Assembly (NCBI GenBank): GCA_964007475.1
Contig: OZ023274.1
Span: 52,161,678 to 52,225,677, forward strand
Length of the DNA stretch: 64,000 nucleotides
Direction of reading: 5' to 3'
Source of the DNA: Hybos culiciformis
Lineage: Eukaryota > Arthropoda > Insecta > Diptera > Hybotidae
Shown here: in pieces, positions 14,201 through 25,185 of the stretch
How positions within the stretch are numbered: position 1 is the first letter of the stretch
How the letters are laid out: every line of letters starts with the position of its first letter
The notes under the pieces: model-generated
Told to the model about the DNA's origin: nothing
The model's database searches: none
What the model saw: the letters and a program-made list of their open reading frames with translations, nothing else
Position numbers and translations under genes: made by a program

Positions 14201-16612
14201 TTGGTTCAACTTTCTTTATTTTAAATTCTTGTTTCAATCTAATGAATTTTGAGGCAACTAATACATTATAATCCAGATGAATATTACTAAAAATTTCCGA
14301 GTAATAGAAAAGAAATTAATAAAATAACTTCATATATTTATTAAGAATTTTGGAATTCAATTAAAATAAAACATTCATAATTTCCCATAGTTCAGCATAG
14401 TTCATATAAATTTAACGCCTTCATTTGATTTGGCAATGATTATTATCTATGTTATACGCATTTTTTTTTGTTTAATAAGTATATAATATAAATATATCAA
14501 TGATGCTACCTTGGAACATAAGTATAGTTGATAATTTTTAAATAAAATATTTTATTCTACATACACATACGTACATACACATTTATGTCAGCAATAATTA
14601 AAAAGTTTCCTATTGCGATACATCTTTTCATTGCAAATTCTTACAGGAAAATTTTCATTTCATTTTCATGTATAATTAATTTCTCCGAAACATAAAAAAA
14701 AACAATTTTTTTTTGCTAATAAAATAAAAAAATCCTTCGGGATATTATCGTTCTTCTTCTTCTTTTTAAATTACGTATTTTTTTTTATTTTTTTTTATTT
14801 AGAAACGAGAATAAAAGATAAAATATTCTTAAGGGAAATTTATTTAATAAATCTCCAGAAAAATAAATATATGGGATGATCAAGTTCAGATATTATGTGT
14901 GTGTCCTTAATTTGTCCTCAGAAATTGAATGGAAGAAAAAAAAAATAATTAATTTTAAGCTAATTTTGTGCAGACACTATAAGTTTGTTTTCTACATATA
15001 ATTGTTTTTATTTAATCTAAATTATTCAATTCCAACTTTAATTTGACATACATATGTATAATTAAGTTATAATTAATTGCTTATAATCAATACTGTATAA
15101 AAATTATATTTCGTAATAGGCTTTCATTATCATGAAATTTGAATAATTTTTGACAGAATTAAGCTTTATTAAGAACTGATTAAAAAAATATTTTATCTTT
15201 ATCTATAAAAATCTTACGTTTGGGGTAGGTGTTTCTAAAATTTAGAACCACCATTAAGAAAATTTTATTTATGGTACTCGGTAGTTGGCACCACAACGAA
15301 TTTATTTAGTCTGGTCGTAATTTAAATATCATTATTTTTAATAGTTTATAATGGTTTAATCTAATTCTAATGGATCTGATTGAAAAAACAAAATATTTAC
15401 TTACCTTTTTCATAAAAAAAACTTCGCTGAAAGAAATTGTTTAAACTTATATTATAAATATTTTGATTGTTAATAATTTAATAATTTAAAAGTGTAATAA
15501 ATATTTAATAACTTAAAATTTTCCTTTCCTTAAAATCTAATAAATGTTTTGTGTACACATTTATTTTGAATTTCTAATTAAATCATAATATTCTTTACGT
15601 TAAAAATATGATATGGTTACATAGAATTTCTAATATTCATAAACAAATTTCTCTTTTTTGAAATTATTTTATTATATAAATATAATGAAGGAACATTACA
15701 TAAATAATATAAAACTCCCCAAAGTCCAACCAAAGTTAAAAAAAAATTTATTACAATACTAATAAATATTCTTGAAAACTTACATTATTACTTTAAAAGG
15801 ATATTTATTTTTATGATTCTTGTGTTGTTATTATTATTATTATTATAACAATAAAATCTAAATAAATATATGAGAATTTTGCCCATTTATGGTAAAAAAA
15901 TAAAATGATTATACAGTTTGTTGTAAAATGATAAGGTGTAAAAGAATATGATAAAGTTAATTTCAAAAAGAAAATTATAATGTTGTATAATACATTATAA
16001 ATATACTATTCTATTCTACACATATATTAATTTCATAATAATTTAACAAAAATTTTCGTATTTTAATGTTTCTTTAATGAATTTAATCTGCAAGTATTTT
16101 ATTATATACTTTTAAAATAGAAAATAGTATAATTTAAATTTTTTGAAAAGCTTTTATTCAGTACGTACATTTTATTTAGATTTTGAATTTATCAAATAAG
16201 TAAGTGCTTATTTCATTGAATGCAAATGTAGGAAGAAATAGGATAGATAATATAGTACACAAAAAATTCCATCATGAATTCTTTTTATTAAATAATTTTA
16301 TTAAAGATAAAAAATATGATATTTTTTTTAAATGTATGTATATGTCACGTATGCGGATGTCAAATATAAAACTTGTTTTGAAACAATAAATATATTTAGG
16401 TTACAGGTTTTTCATATTTCCATTAAAATGTGAAATGGAAATAAATTTAAGAGAAAAAATTTTTTCATCATGAACAATTTATTTTTATTGCACTGAAATA
16501 GCATTAAAAAAAATATATATTATGTATATATAGGAAAATGAATCAACTCTTATGTGGAGCAACAACAATATATATTTCTTTCAATCTAAAATATTATTGA
16601 TCATTAGATAGC

Positions 16613-16822
16613 TTATGAAACAGAAAAGAAAAGAAAGCCGCCACAATGGATGCGAACGAAAGCTTTGCTGCAACATTTATGTTTTTCCGCCATTTTTTCT
16701 TTCCAAATTTTCTAATTGTAAGCAAAATAAATTTGATTAAGCTGTGCTATCAAGTTTCAGTCTTTCAATCGCTAACTTTTATCGTGAACAGATACAAAAA
16801 AAACCAGTACCGAATCCGATAA
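16613..16822. other. GC-richer island with short opposed open frames; possible first exon or promoter
   Basis: On the plus strand, an ATG at 16646 in a strong start context (GCCGCCACAATGG) opens 58 codons (MDANESFAATFMFF...) to a TAA at 16820-16822. A GTAAGC donor-like site lies after codon 24. On the minus strand, an ATG at 16693 (ATGGCGGAA) opens 26 codons (MAEKHKCCSKAFVRIHC...) to 16613. TCAGTC, an arthropod initiator-like motif, lies at 16757. Codon-like composition contrasts with the surroundings, but I recognise neither product, and the two readings exclude each other as a single coding exon. Confidence 0.2.
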
Positions 16823-16995
16823 TAATCATAGAACAAGAAACGAGTGTTCACACTACAGCTAGGATTTTTATAGGATTATTATATTGTTGTTTAATTTTTT
16901 AATTTTTTTTTTTGATATTATTTTGATTGTAAAATTTTCATAAAAATAAATAATAAAAACATTTTAACACTGAGTAGGGCATTTCATCCACTACC

Positions 16996-17040
16996 AGCTA
17001 ATCCAAGGATTTGAATGCAGATTAAATTCCTGGATTAGCT
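16996..17040. repeat. Short hairpin with ~17-bp arms
   Basis: AGCTAATCCAAGGATTT is followed by an 11-nt loop and AAATTCCTGGATTAGCT. The arms pair with about two mismatches and lie in otherwise featureless DNA. It may be the core of a small MITE; no target duplication is evident. Confidence 0.6.
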
Positions 17041-20000
17041 AGTATGAAAAATTATGCAATAATTCAAGAACTATCCAAGAACAACTCTTTATCCATAGAA
17101 ATAATCCTTCTAGTCTGTACAAAATATTAACTACCTATGGTTATTCTTAAATTTAAATTTTTCTACTTTGCTAAAAAAAAAAAATTCTGACATAAAATGT
17201 TTTTGATATTTTAGATAATGTTTTAGGTATTCAAATTTAATTTTAAATAAAAGAAACTAAATACTAAATAAATAAAAAAAAATTTCCATCTCTTCTGCAT
17301 TGCAGTTTTTGGAGAAAATTATTATTTCATTTTATTTTTGTATTTTAAAAAAAAATTTGATATCCTCTTTCAACCCCCAAAAAATGTTAGAAATGAAGAA
17401 ATAAATATAAATATACGATAAAAATTTTCTACAAGGACATTCATCTCTTTAATTTTTTTTTTGGTTAATATCAAAAACACATCCTTTTTTCCATAAAACA
17501 CTTGAGACTTCAAAAATTGAAGAGTCATTGTCTTTTAAGTATGTATGTTTTTTTAAATCATAAAATAACCGTATATAATATGAAAACCAACTTTAATATA
17601 ATAAAATCATTTTAAAACATAAAAAAAAATTATCCAGTTTTTGCTTTCTTTTCATTTCAAGTTCAGTTTAAGCTTTGATACTTCTTTTAGAATTATCTTC
17701 TTTGTCTCATAAGTAGTATTATTAAATTTTATTTCCCTTAATTTTTGAATTTTTCATACGATTGAATTAGCTTTATGTATATTAAGCTAATATTATATAT
17801 TATGTGAGACATATATATTCTGTTAGTAGTCAATTTATTTAGTTACGCGAAAATACATAACATTTTTCCCTTTTTATTTTATCAAAAAATTTATGTTTCT
17901 TTTGCAATATTAATGCAATTTTAAAATAATTATAATCGTACACTTTCCAGCAGCGATGTAGCATTTTATAAATAATATACATTCACGTATATATGTTTTA
18001 AAATAATAATTCAAAAATAAAAAGAAAAATTCAATTTTTGGAATTTAACACAGTTTAAATCTATTTAACTGCTATAATCTTGCTGCAAATTTTATTTTTA
18101 TAAGTTAAAAAAAAATAAATCATGTTTTATCCATATTTTTGAAATAAAATCTTCTTTTTTTTTTTTAAATTTATTTTGTACAATGTATTCTTTGCCTATA
18201 CTAATATACATATAGAAAATTTTTTCTTTAACAAACTTGCAACAAACGAACGAATTTTGAACTGAAATAGCAACAAAATGAATAAATTTAATATACCTAC
18301 TACATCCATTTACGAAATAAAATATGTACATGAACCACAAAATTGCTGATTAATTGTTTTATTTATTTGGCAAAAATTATACAATTTAACTCTACTACGT
18401 AAATTCCATTAAAAAAATATTGAAAAAAAAAGAAGGCAAAATGTCTAGTCGATCCTGATGCGATCGTTGTTTCGTCAGAAAGCCTAGTCTTCAATAAGTT
18501 AATATTTTTTTTTCATGTTTTATAATCGCAATTTTTCCTAGTTTCCTGGGTTGATAAGATCGTGAGCGGATGTTACGGGTAGAGTTTTATTTTTATTTAA
18601 AAATTTCGAGGTTTCTCTGATCTTTTCTCCCGATGTTTTTCGATTTTCATGCGCGATTTGCATTCAGATATAATCGGGAATGTGGTTTTGATACGCTTAT
18701 TTTCTCGAAAACCCTACATAAAAAGTTTCACAATGGTCGGCTACGCAGTTTGGGAATCTATAAATTACATAAACTGAATTTTATATATAAGCTCGCACGA
18801 CATCAAAAGCCATTAAAGGTGGACTTATTTTGATTATATTTTAAATAAATAGCAATGACATATCCCATCAAAGTGTAATAAGAAATCAGTAATAAATTTT
18901 GGCAATTGAATTTTTTTTCCTTAAGAAATCAGTAATAAATTTTGTAAATTTCAATTTTACTATTATTTCTATGATTTCAACAGATCAAACAAAATCTATT
19001 TATTGAAAGATTAAATTTTTTTATTAAACAAATCATCACAAAATTATTGTTTGAAAATGTTTTAACTTAAATCAATTCATACATATCTTAACTTTTTACG
19101 GCCTAAAAAGTATATTCATTATTAATATGTAATGACTTTTCGATTTCCAAATATTATCTCTATTTCCCAAATATGTACACAAAAAAAAAAAAAAAAAAAC
19201 ATTTTTTATGGTCACTTTTGGAATGAAAATTATTTTATCATGACTGTTAAGGAAAATCAAATTATTATGAAAATGAAAATAAAAATTCATTTGAAAATGG
19301 TGTTGAAAACATTAAGCGTTAAAACGAATGAATGATAACGATAACAATAAAAGATATTTTTTCCATTTCTTTATTATCGTATTTTTATGGTCGATTTCTG
19401 AAAACCTCTGGGGATGAAGTTATTGAATTTATATAAAGTATATTATAAATTTGATGGTAAAAATTTCTTTTTGGTGAAATTAAAATCTGAAGAAAAAAAA
19501 AATTAATAACTCGTTGATAAGAAATCTTAAAAAATTTTGAAGGATCGCAAAAAACAAATTTTCATTGAACTGTTTAGTATTAAAAAAATATCTTTCTTCT
19601 ATATATTTATTTCCACTTAATTTTTGAAAGCACATGCTTCAAAATATTAAATTTACCATTGTCTTGAAGTACATATTGATAAAATAAGTAACTCTTTTTT
19701 TTTTTACCCTTCAGAAGGTTGATTTGCTTGTTTGTTCATAAATGTTAAAAAACGAAAGCAAAATAATAACAAGACGATGAGAATTCGTAGTTCTGTATAA
19801 TCAAGAGCAGGAATTAGATTCAGTAAGGCAAGGGTACTAAAACGTGGTGTGGTTTAGTTATTTATTATAATTTCGCTCGCTTCAATTCGAAGCTTTCTCA
19901 AGGCTCAATTATATCTTAATTTATTTCAGCCTAAAAATTGCATCGATTAGAATATTTGTTTAATTTTAATTTTTAATAATAAACTAATAGTGTTGAAAAG

Positions 20001-21479
20001 GATAAAAAAAATAAATTATTTAAAAATTTTAATTTATTAAAAAAAAAAATTCTAGCTTCTTGGCCTTGCTTTAAAAAAAATGTATACCTATAATGTCAAA
20101 AAAATTGTTTCTACAATTTTGGCAAAGGCATCAGATACCAGATATTTTGGCAAAAATAGTAAGACGCTAATATCAATTTGCTTTGATGTATTTGTATGCC
20201 CATCGCTATGAATTTTGAATATATTCTTCCCGCATTAAATTCGAAAATAGATTTTAAAAGGACGCATAATGTTGTTGAGTATGTATTATTGAGGAAACAT
20301 ATAATATACAAACAGTAAAACATGTATATTATATAAAAATTTTATTCAATAAAAAAAATATATAATTTCTATAAGGAAAATTTATTAATAATTGGATAGG
20401 GGAATTTATGTTTGAAAAAAATATTAATTTAATTCTGAATATAAGTTTTATTTAAAAAAAAAAAATAGTAAGTGGAACTTGAAAGTTAATAAAGCATAAA
20501 AATATTTTTTTAACTGCATTTTTTTTTAATTTAAATTTTAACAAGTACATATATGTTATTTTTCTGTGAGCTAAATAGTTTAATTACATAATTTATATTC
20601 ATATTATTTTTAAATAATTTTCATTTGATTTAATTTTGTAATTATATTATTTTTTATAGTAACGTTATTGTTATCCTTAATTATTAGTATCTAAATATTT
20701 TTTTTTTTTGACATCTAACACATTCTTTCAGAATATCAGATGTCAGTAACTATTCTCTTTTACATTTGATAATATATATAAGTAATCCTTTTCGAATAAG
20801 TTTGAATTGTTTTTTGTTGAATTATTATTATTATTTTTTTATAAGATTTTGTTAATTTACATGAGAGAATAAAGATTATATATATCTATCTATCATCTAA
20901 ATTAGTTAAGAATTAACCAGCAGATAATATAAATGATTTCATAAAAATTTGCATTCCAAAAATTATAATAGTCCCGAATATTATTCATATTATATATAAG
21001 CAAAATAAATCTTTATTTTGTAAAAAAAAATATCACATAGAACATAATATTATATATAAACATAATTACGCAACCATTATACATTAAACATAATATATAT
21101 GTTATAACAATAATTATAATATAGACTCAATTTCTAATTATGTAAAAATAAATTATGAGATAAAATTTCAATTATGATAACGTTACATTGATTTTTTTTT
21201 TGTAGTTGTCACGATAATTAATTTTACCTAATGTGCATAAAATTTTCCAAATTATCCATATTAAATTCAATTAATATTATATAATATGCGACCCAATAAT
21301 TTTGAATTTGATATTTTAATTTATCTGCATATATACATAATCCATATCCTTTTTTTTTGTAAATGACACTATATTGAAATATACATATACCTAATTGATA
21401 ATTAAATCTAATTACCTATATTTACATATTAAAATTAATATGGAATACGGTCTTTATAAATTAGTACGTTACATTAGAG

Positions 21480-22038
21480 CAGAGATTCCCAACCTGGGGT
21501 CCATGGGCCCCTTGGGGGTACGTTAACCAATTCTGAGAGGTACGTGGAATTGTTCGTATTGAAAAAAATATATGTATATCCTTTTTACGGCTTACACACA
21601 ATTTCAAAATCTAATTTTCTTTCCAAAATTTTGTGAATTGTGTAAGTATAATTGTGTATATTTTAAATAAGTATATTAAAACTCATAACGAAAACTTCAA
21701 AAAAAATGTTGATGGTATCATTCCTCCCACTTTTAATGTCGATAATTGGATTAGAAACGCCTTCACAATTTTATTAGACAAGATTGTTGACACTGATAAT
21801 GATAACGCAAAAGATGAACCCATTGACTTGAGAAATAACATGAAAACTCGCAGTGATTTGAAACAATGATGCTAACGATCAATGTTGGTGCTAACAAAGC
21901 GAGGCGTATCTAATCACAACGTGCGTTAAATTTTTTTATTCCGTTTGTTATAACCTGTATGCACTCTTTTTTAGGGGTACGTAAAGATTCAAATCATTAT
22001 CAAGGGGTACAAATATTTCAAAAGGTTGGGAACCATTG
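21480..22038 (+). mobile_element. hAT element remnant (ZBED5/Charlie-like), 8-bp TSD
   Basis: The left end CAGAGATTCCCAACCTGGGG and the reverse complement of the right end (CAATGGTTCCCAACCTTTTG) are inverted repeats. CATTAGAG flanks both sides exactly (21472-21479 and 22039-22046). The 559-bp body is far more GC-balanced than its surroundings. It contains plus-strand coding debris with WIRNAF...DEPIDLRNN, resembling the C-terminal stretch of hAT transposases of the ZBED5/FAM200 type. Most of the transposase is missing. Confidence 0.85.
21633..21869 (+). pseudogene. hAT transposase C-terminal fragment
   Basis: A 78-codon frame lies wholly inside the 559-bp hAT remnant. Its second half reads FNVDNWIRNAF, then DEPIDLRNNMKTRSDLKQ. 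The spacing W-(I/V)-x-N-x-F followed by an acidic DE-x-IDLR-N segment is typical of domesticated and free hAT transposases related to ZBED5, from memory of that family. The first Met is not a real start; the frame is a truncated relic of a ~600-aa protein with no DDE catalytic core. Confidence 0.5.
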
Positions 22039-22886
22039 CATTAGAGTAATAATTTACTAAATATGAAATAATAATTTACATAAAATAATAAAATATGATT
22101 ATTATGACTAGATGTTAATTAAAAATATATATAAATTCAATCGATTACTTTTCGGTTGACATCTTCTTTATTTTCACCAAAAAAATGGATCGGTTTCAAA
22201 AACATCCCTCAAAAGTGTAATGTAGAAGATAGTTTATTTAATTAAAACAAATGTTACCGTTGATAAACAAAAATAAGATAAATAAGATTTTTTTATTATC
22301 AAACTTAGCTGAACTGTGTCATCTTTTTTCTTTTTCAGAACTATCTGGAAACTCTGATATCACCCCACTCAATAACCTATGTTAAGGGTCAATCATCAAA
22401 TATATCAATTTTAAATTAAGATCCAACTAAAACAAACATTTTAGAAGTATATCTCGTAAAAGGAAACTCATTTAATTTTATTTTAATTTGATACTTCTAT
22501 TAAAAGGAAATTCAATTAAAGAAAATTGTTTTCTACAATTGGACAATTGTCATCCTTTATTTTTTTTTTATAATAACTGTAAGTAAAAATTTCAGGATAT
22601 CAGAAAAACAAAAATTACTCACTAGGGAAAATTTCTATTATCCTTTTTCAATTTTCAGTATCCAATATTAAAAACATGTATGTAGTTAAAATAAAATTAA
22701 GAAATTTACAGAAAAAGAAAACAATAACTCCACATAAAGTATATGTTTGTATGTTCATTATAGAGATTATACAATAAACAGTACGATATATTAATCCAAA
22801 AATTAAGATTTTTATTATTATACATATATGGCTAATTTAAAAATTGTAATTTTTTGTTGTAGTTTGAAAGAATTTCTAAAATCTTT

Positions 22887-22965
22887 CTTACATTTGAATT
22901 CAAGTATAATTATTATGGAAAATTTTTTTTCTTACATTTGAATTTAAGTATAATTAATATGGAAT
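22887..22965. repeat. Tandem duplication, two ~44-bp units
   Basis: CTTACATTTGAATTCAAGTA at 22887 recurs at 22931 with one change (CTTACATTTGAATTTAAGTA). Both continue into TAATTA(T/A)TATGGAA. It is a simple local duplication. Confidence 0.7.
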
Positions 22966-23264
22966 AAAAATTCTATCACTTTTCCCGACAGTTGTCGTAA
23001 AACTTTTATCTATTCTAAAATTTCAAATGCGATTTACTACCTCAATGGAGTAGACTTTATAATTATTTAATTTAAAAATTTTGAAAAAAATATAATTTAT
23101 ATATTGCATTAAAAATCGTTTCTATATTCTGAAAATAGTTTGAATAAAATTTACGTAGGTATATTCGAATAAATACTTTTATGAAAAAGTTTCAGTACAT
23201 TTAAATAATGAATTGTAAAAAAAAAAAGGTTTATTAAAAATATTGAGTATTATTTATATAAAAG

Positions 23265-23577
23265 CAAAAAGCATGTATATAAAGAGGAATCAGTCCCATT
23301 AAAAAAAAAGAATTAAAATAGTGAAACAAAAAATCCATATCACAACCCCATGAGCTTTTTTTCTTTTTTCTGAGAATTCCACTCTCACAAAAGCTTTTAA
23401 AACTTTCAAAATTGTATAGAACTCTTGTTATTTTTGAACTTTTAAAAGCGTTTGTGAGAGTGGAATTCTTAAAAAAAAAAAAAAAAGCTCATGGGGTTGT
23501 GATATGGATTTTTTTTTTCTATATTTTAATTCTTTTTTTTGTATGGGACTGATTCCTCTTTATATACATGCTTTTTG
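23265..23577. mobile_element. Foldback (hairpin) MITE, ~145-bp arms, 7-bp flanking direct repeat
   Basis: The segment is an almost complete inverted repeat. CAAAAAGCATGTATATAAAG opens it and its complement closes it at 23577. Inner arm landmarks are CATATCACAACCCCATGAGC and AATTCCACTCTCACAAAAGC (left) with their complements on the right. The unpaired loop is only ~20 nt, around 23415-23435. ATAAAAG flanks both ends directly (23258-23264 and 23578-23584), consistent with insertion and target duplication. The near-identity of the arms suggests recent insertion or gene-conversion upkeep. If transcribed, it would give a long dsRNA hairpin. Confidence 0.85.
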
Positions 23578-23584
23578 ATAAAAG

Positions 23585-25185
23585 TTTATTTTCGGAAATA
23601 ATAATTAAGAAAAACCTTTTTCCTTTTTCTCTGCGTGTGATCATTCTGAAATATATTTGTTGTTCGAAAAAGAATCTTGAATGTTATAAATTGTTAAAAA
23701 ATTAACTTATTCCAAGAAATTTACTTTTTATATGTGGTTATTCAATTTTTAAATTGTGTATATTTCTGATAAGAAACATTATTTAAACGATCAAAAAGAA
23801 AACTAGGCTTAAAAAATGTACTCGAACTTTAGTTGAGTTTGGTTTAAAAGCCAACAAATCATTTAATTTGCAAATAATTAACAATTAGTTACAGAATGAA
23901 AATTAAAGATTAAAATTAATTGTCCGGTAATCCAATTACGCCTATTTTTTTGTACGTCATTCGGCTCGTTTAAAGCTTTAAATTTTACTGTCAAAAAAAA
24001 AGTCAAAAATACATTCATAATATGAAATAATTTGTAATTTAGTTAATTTTTTTTAAGCTTATATTTTTTTTACATCATTGAATACTATACATATTTACGT
24101 TATTCATGAACTGTTGTTTTTTTTTTTATAATAATTGTAAAATTGCAAAAAAAAAAAAAAAATACAAAAATAAAAAATTCTAAAGATTTTACCCTCTGTT
24201 GATGAAATGTTTGAAACATTATTTTCGCTTTAAGGACAATACAGCATGAGCTTTTTGTGTAAAAATAAAGAAAATTCTCTGTAATTTACTGTAATAAAAA
24301 CTTCTATTTCATCATAAAATAAAATTTTTATGAAGTTCTTTTTCATTCATTTAATGGATTTTCCTGTAAAACCATTTTGTACATAAATTTTCATCAGTTC
24401 TATCACAAAGCTGATATCATTGTTGTTATTATATACAGAATATTTCGGGGCAATTTAATATTTATTTAAAATTTAAAGTAATGCTAAAAAACAAAATTTT
24501 TTTTTTTAACGCAATTTTATGTTACAGCATTTTGAGTGACATTTGAATAACCATTGATCATAATGCGAATAATAAATGGAAAATATGAAATTTGTATATT
24601 TCTATACAAAAAATTGTCTTTTTTCCGCACTTCTAATTACCAACTATACATAATCTTATTAATACTACAATATACAATTGTTGTTCTAATTAATATGTTT
24701 TTATTTTATTTTGTTGAAGTTATATATATTTAAACTTTTTTTTTTTTTTAAGTTTCGGTTTTACCGGAATTTAGCGCCAGAAAAAAAAAGTCATCTGACG
24801 TTAAAATCAAGTTCGAGAGACTTGTGTTTTTCGTGATGGTGACAGAATTTCAATAACATTTATAATTTTTTAGGACATTGCAAAAAAGGAGTACAATTTT
24901 TGGTTTTTGTTTGTTTTGTTTTGAATTTTACCTACATTAAATATTTTCCTTAAAATCTAAACATAACATTAACAATTTTTTTTTTTCATAAGTATAATAC
25001 AACAAAGAAATCCTAAACTCTACAATACTTCTTTGCTTCGTTACAATTTGTAAATAAACTAAATCCGTAATATAAAGATTTAAAATAAATTAAATAAAAT
25101 ATTTAATTATTAATATTTTTGTATAAACATATAACATTGATGTTGATAGTATTAAATTTCAACCATAATAAAGTTAATATTAATT
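23585..25185. other. Region downstream of transporter copy A
   Basis: AT-rich, no gene seen. The 3' UTR of copy A should occupy its right-hand end (below 25186), but I find no canonical AATAAA on the minus strand close to the stop that I would trust. Confidence 0.5.

Larger units (their letters stand above)
7028..21471. other. AT-rich non-coding DNA
   Basis: It contains only the low-confidence islands at 11.2 and 16.6 kb, the hairpin at 17.0 kb and a short duplication of AAGAAATCAGTAATAAATTTT at about 18.88 and 18.92 kb. A patch at 18430-18840 is less AT-rich (CGATCGTTGTTTCGTCAGAA, AATCGGGAATGTGG) and carries a 66-codon frame I do not recognise; it may be an old transposon. Confidence 0.55.

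Noticed and set aside
16321..16390. End of a 61-codon plus-strand frame starting near 16204
   Set aside because: Composition follows the AT-rich background, with no motif or neighbouring exon.
18633..18833. 66-codon plus-strand frame in a less AT-rich patch
   Set aside because: No recognisable domain, start context or splice structure; recorded only as a possible old transposon.
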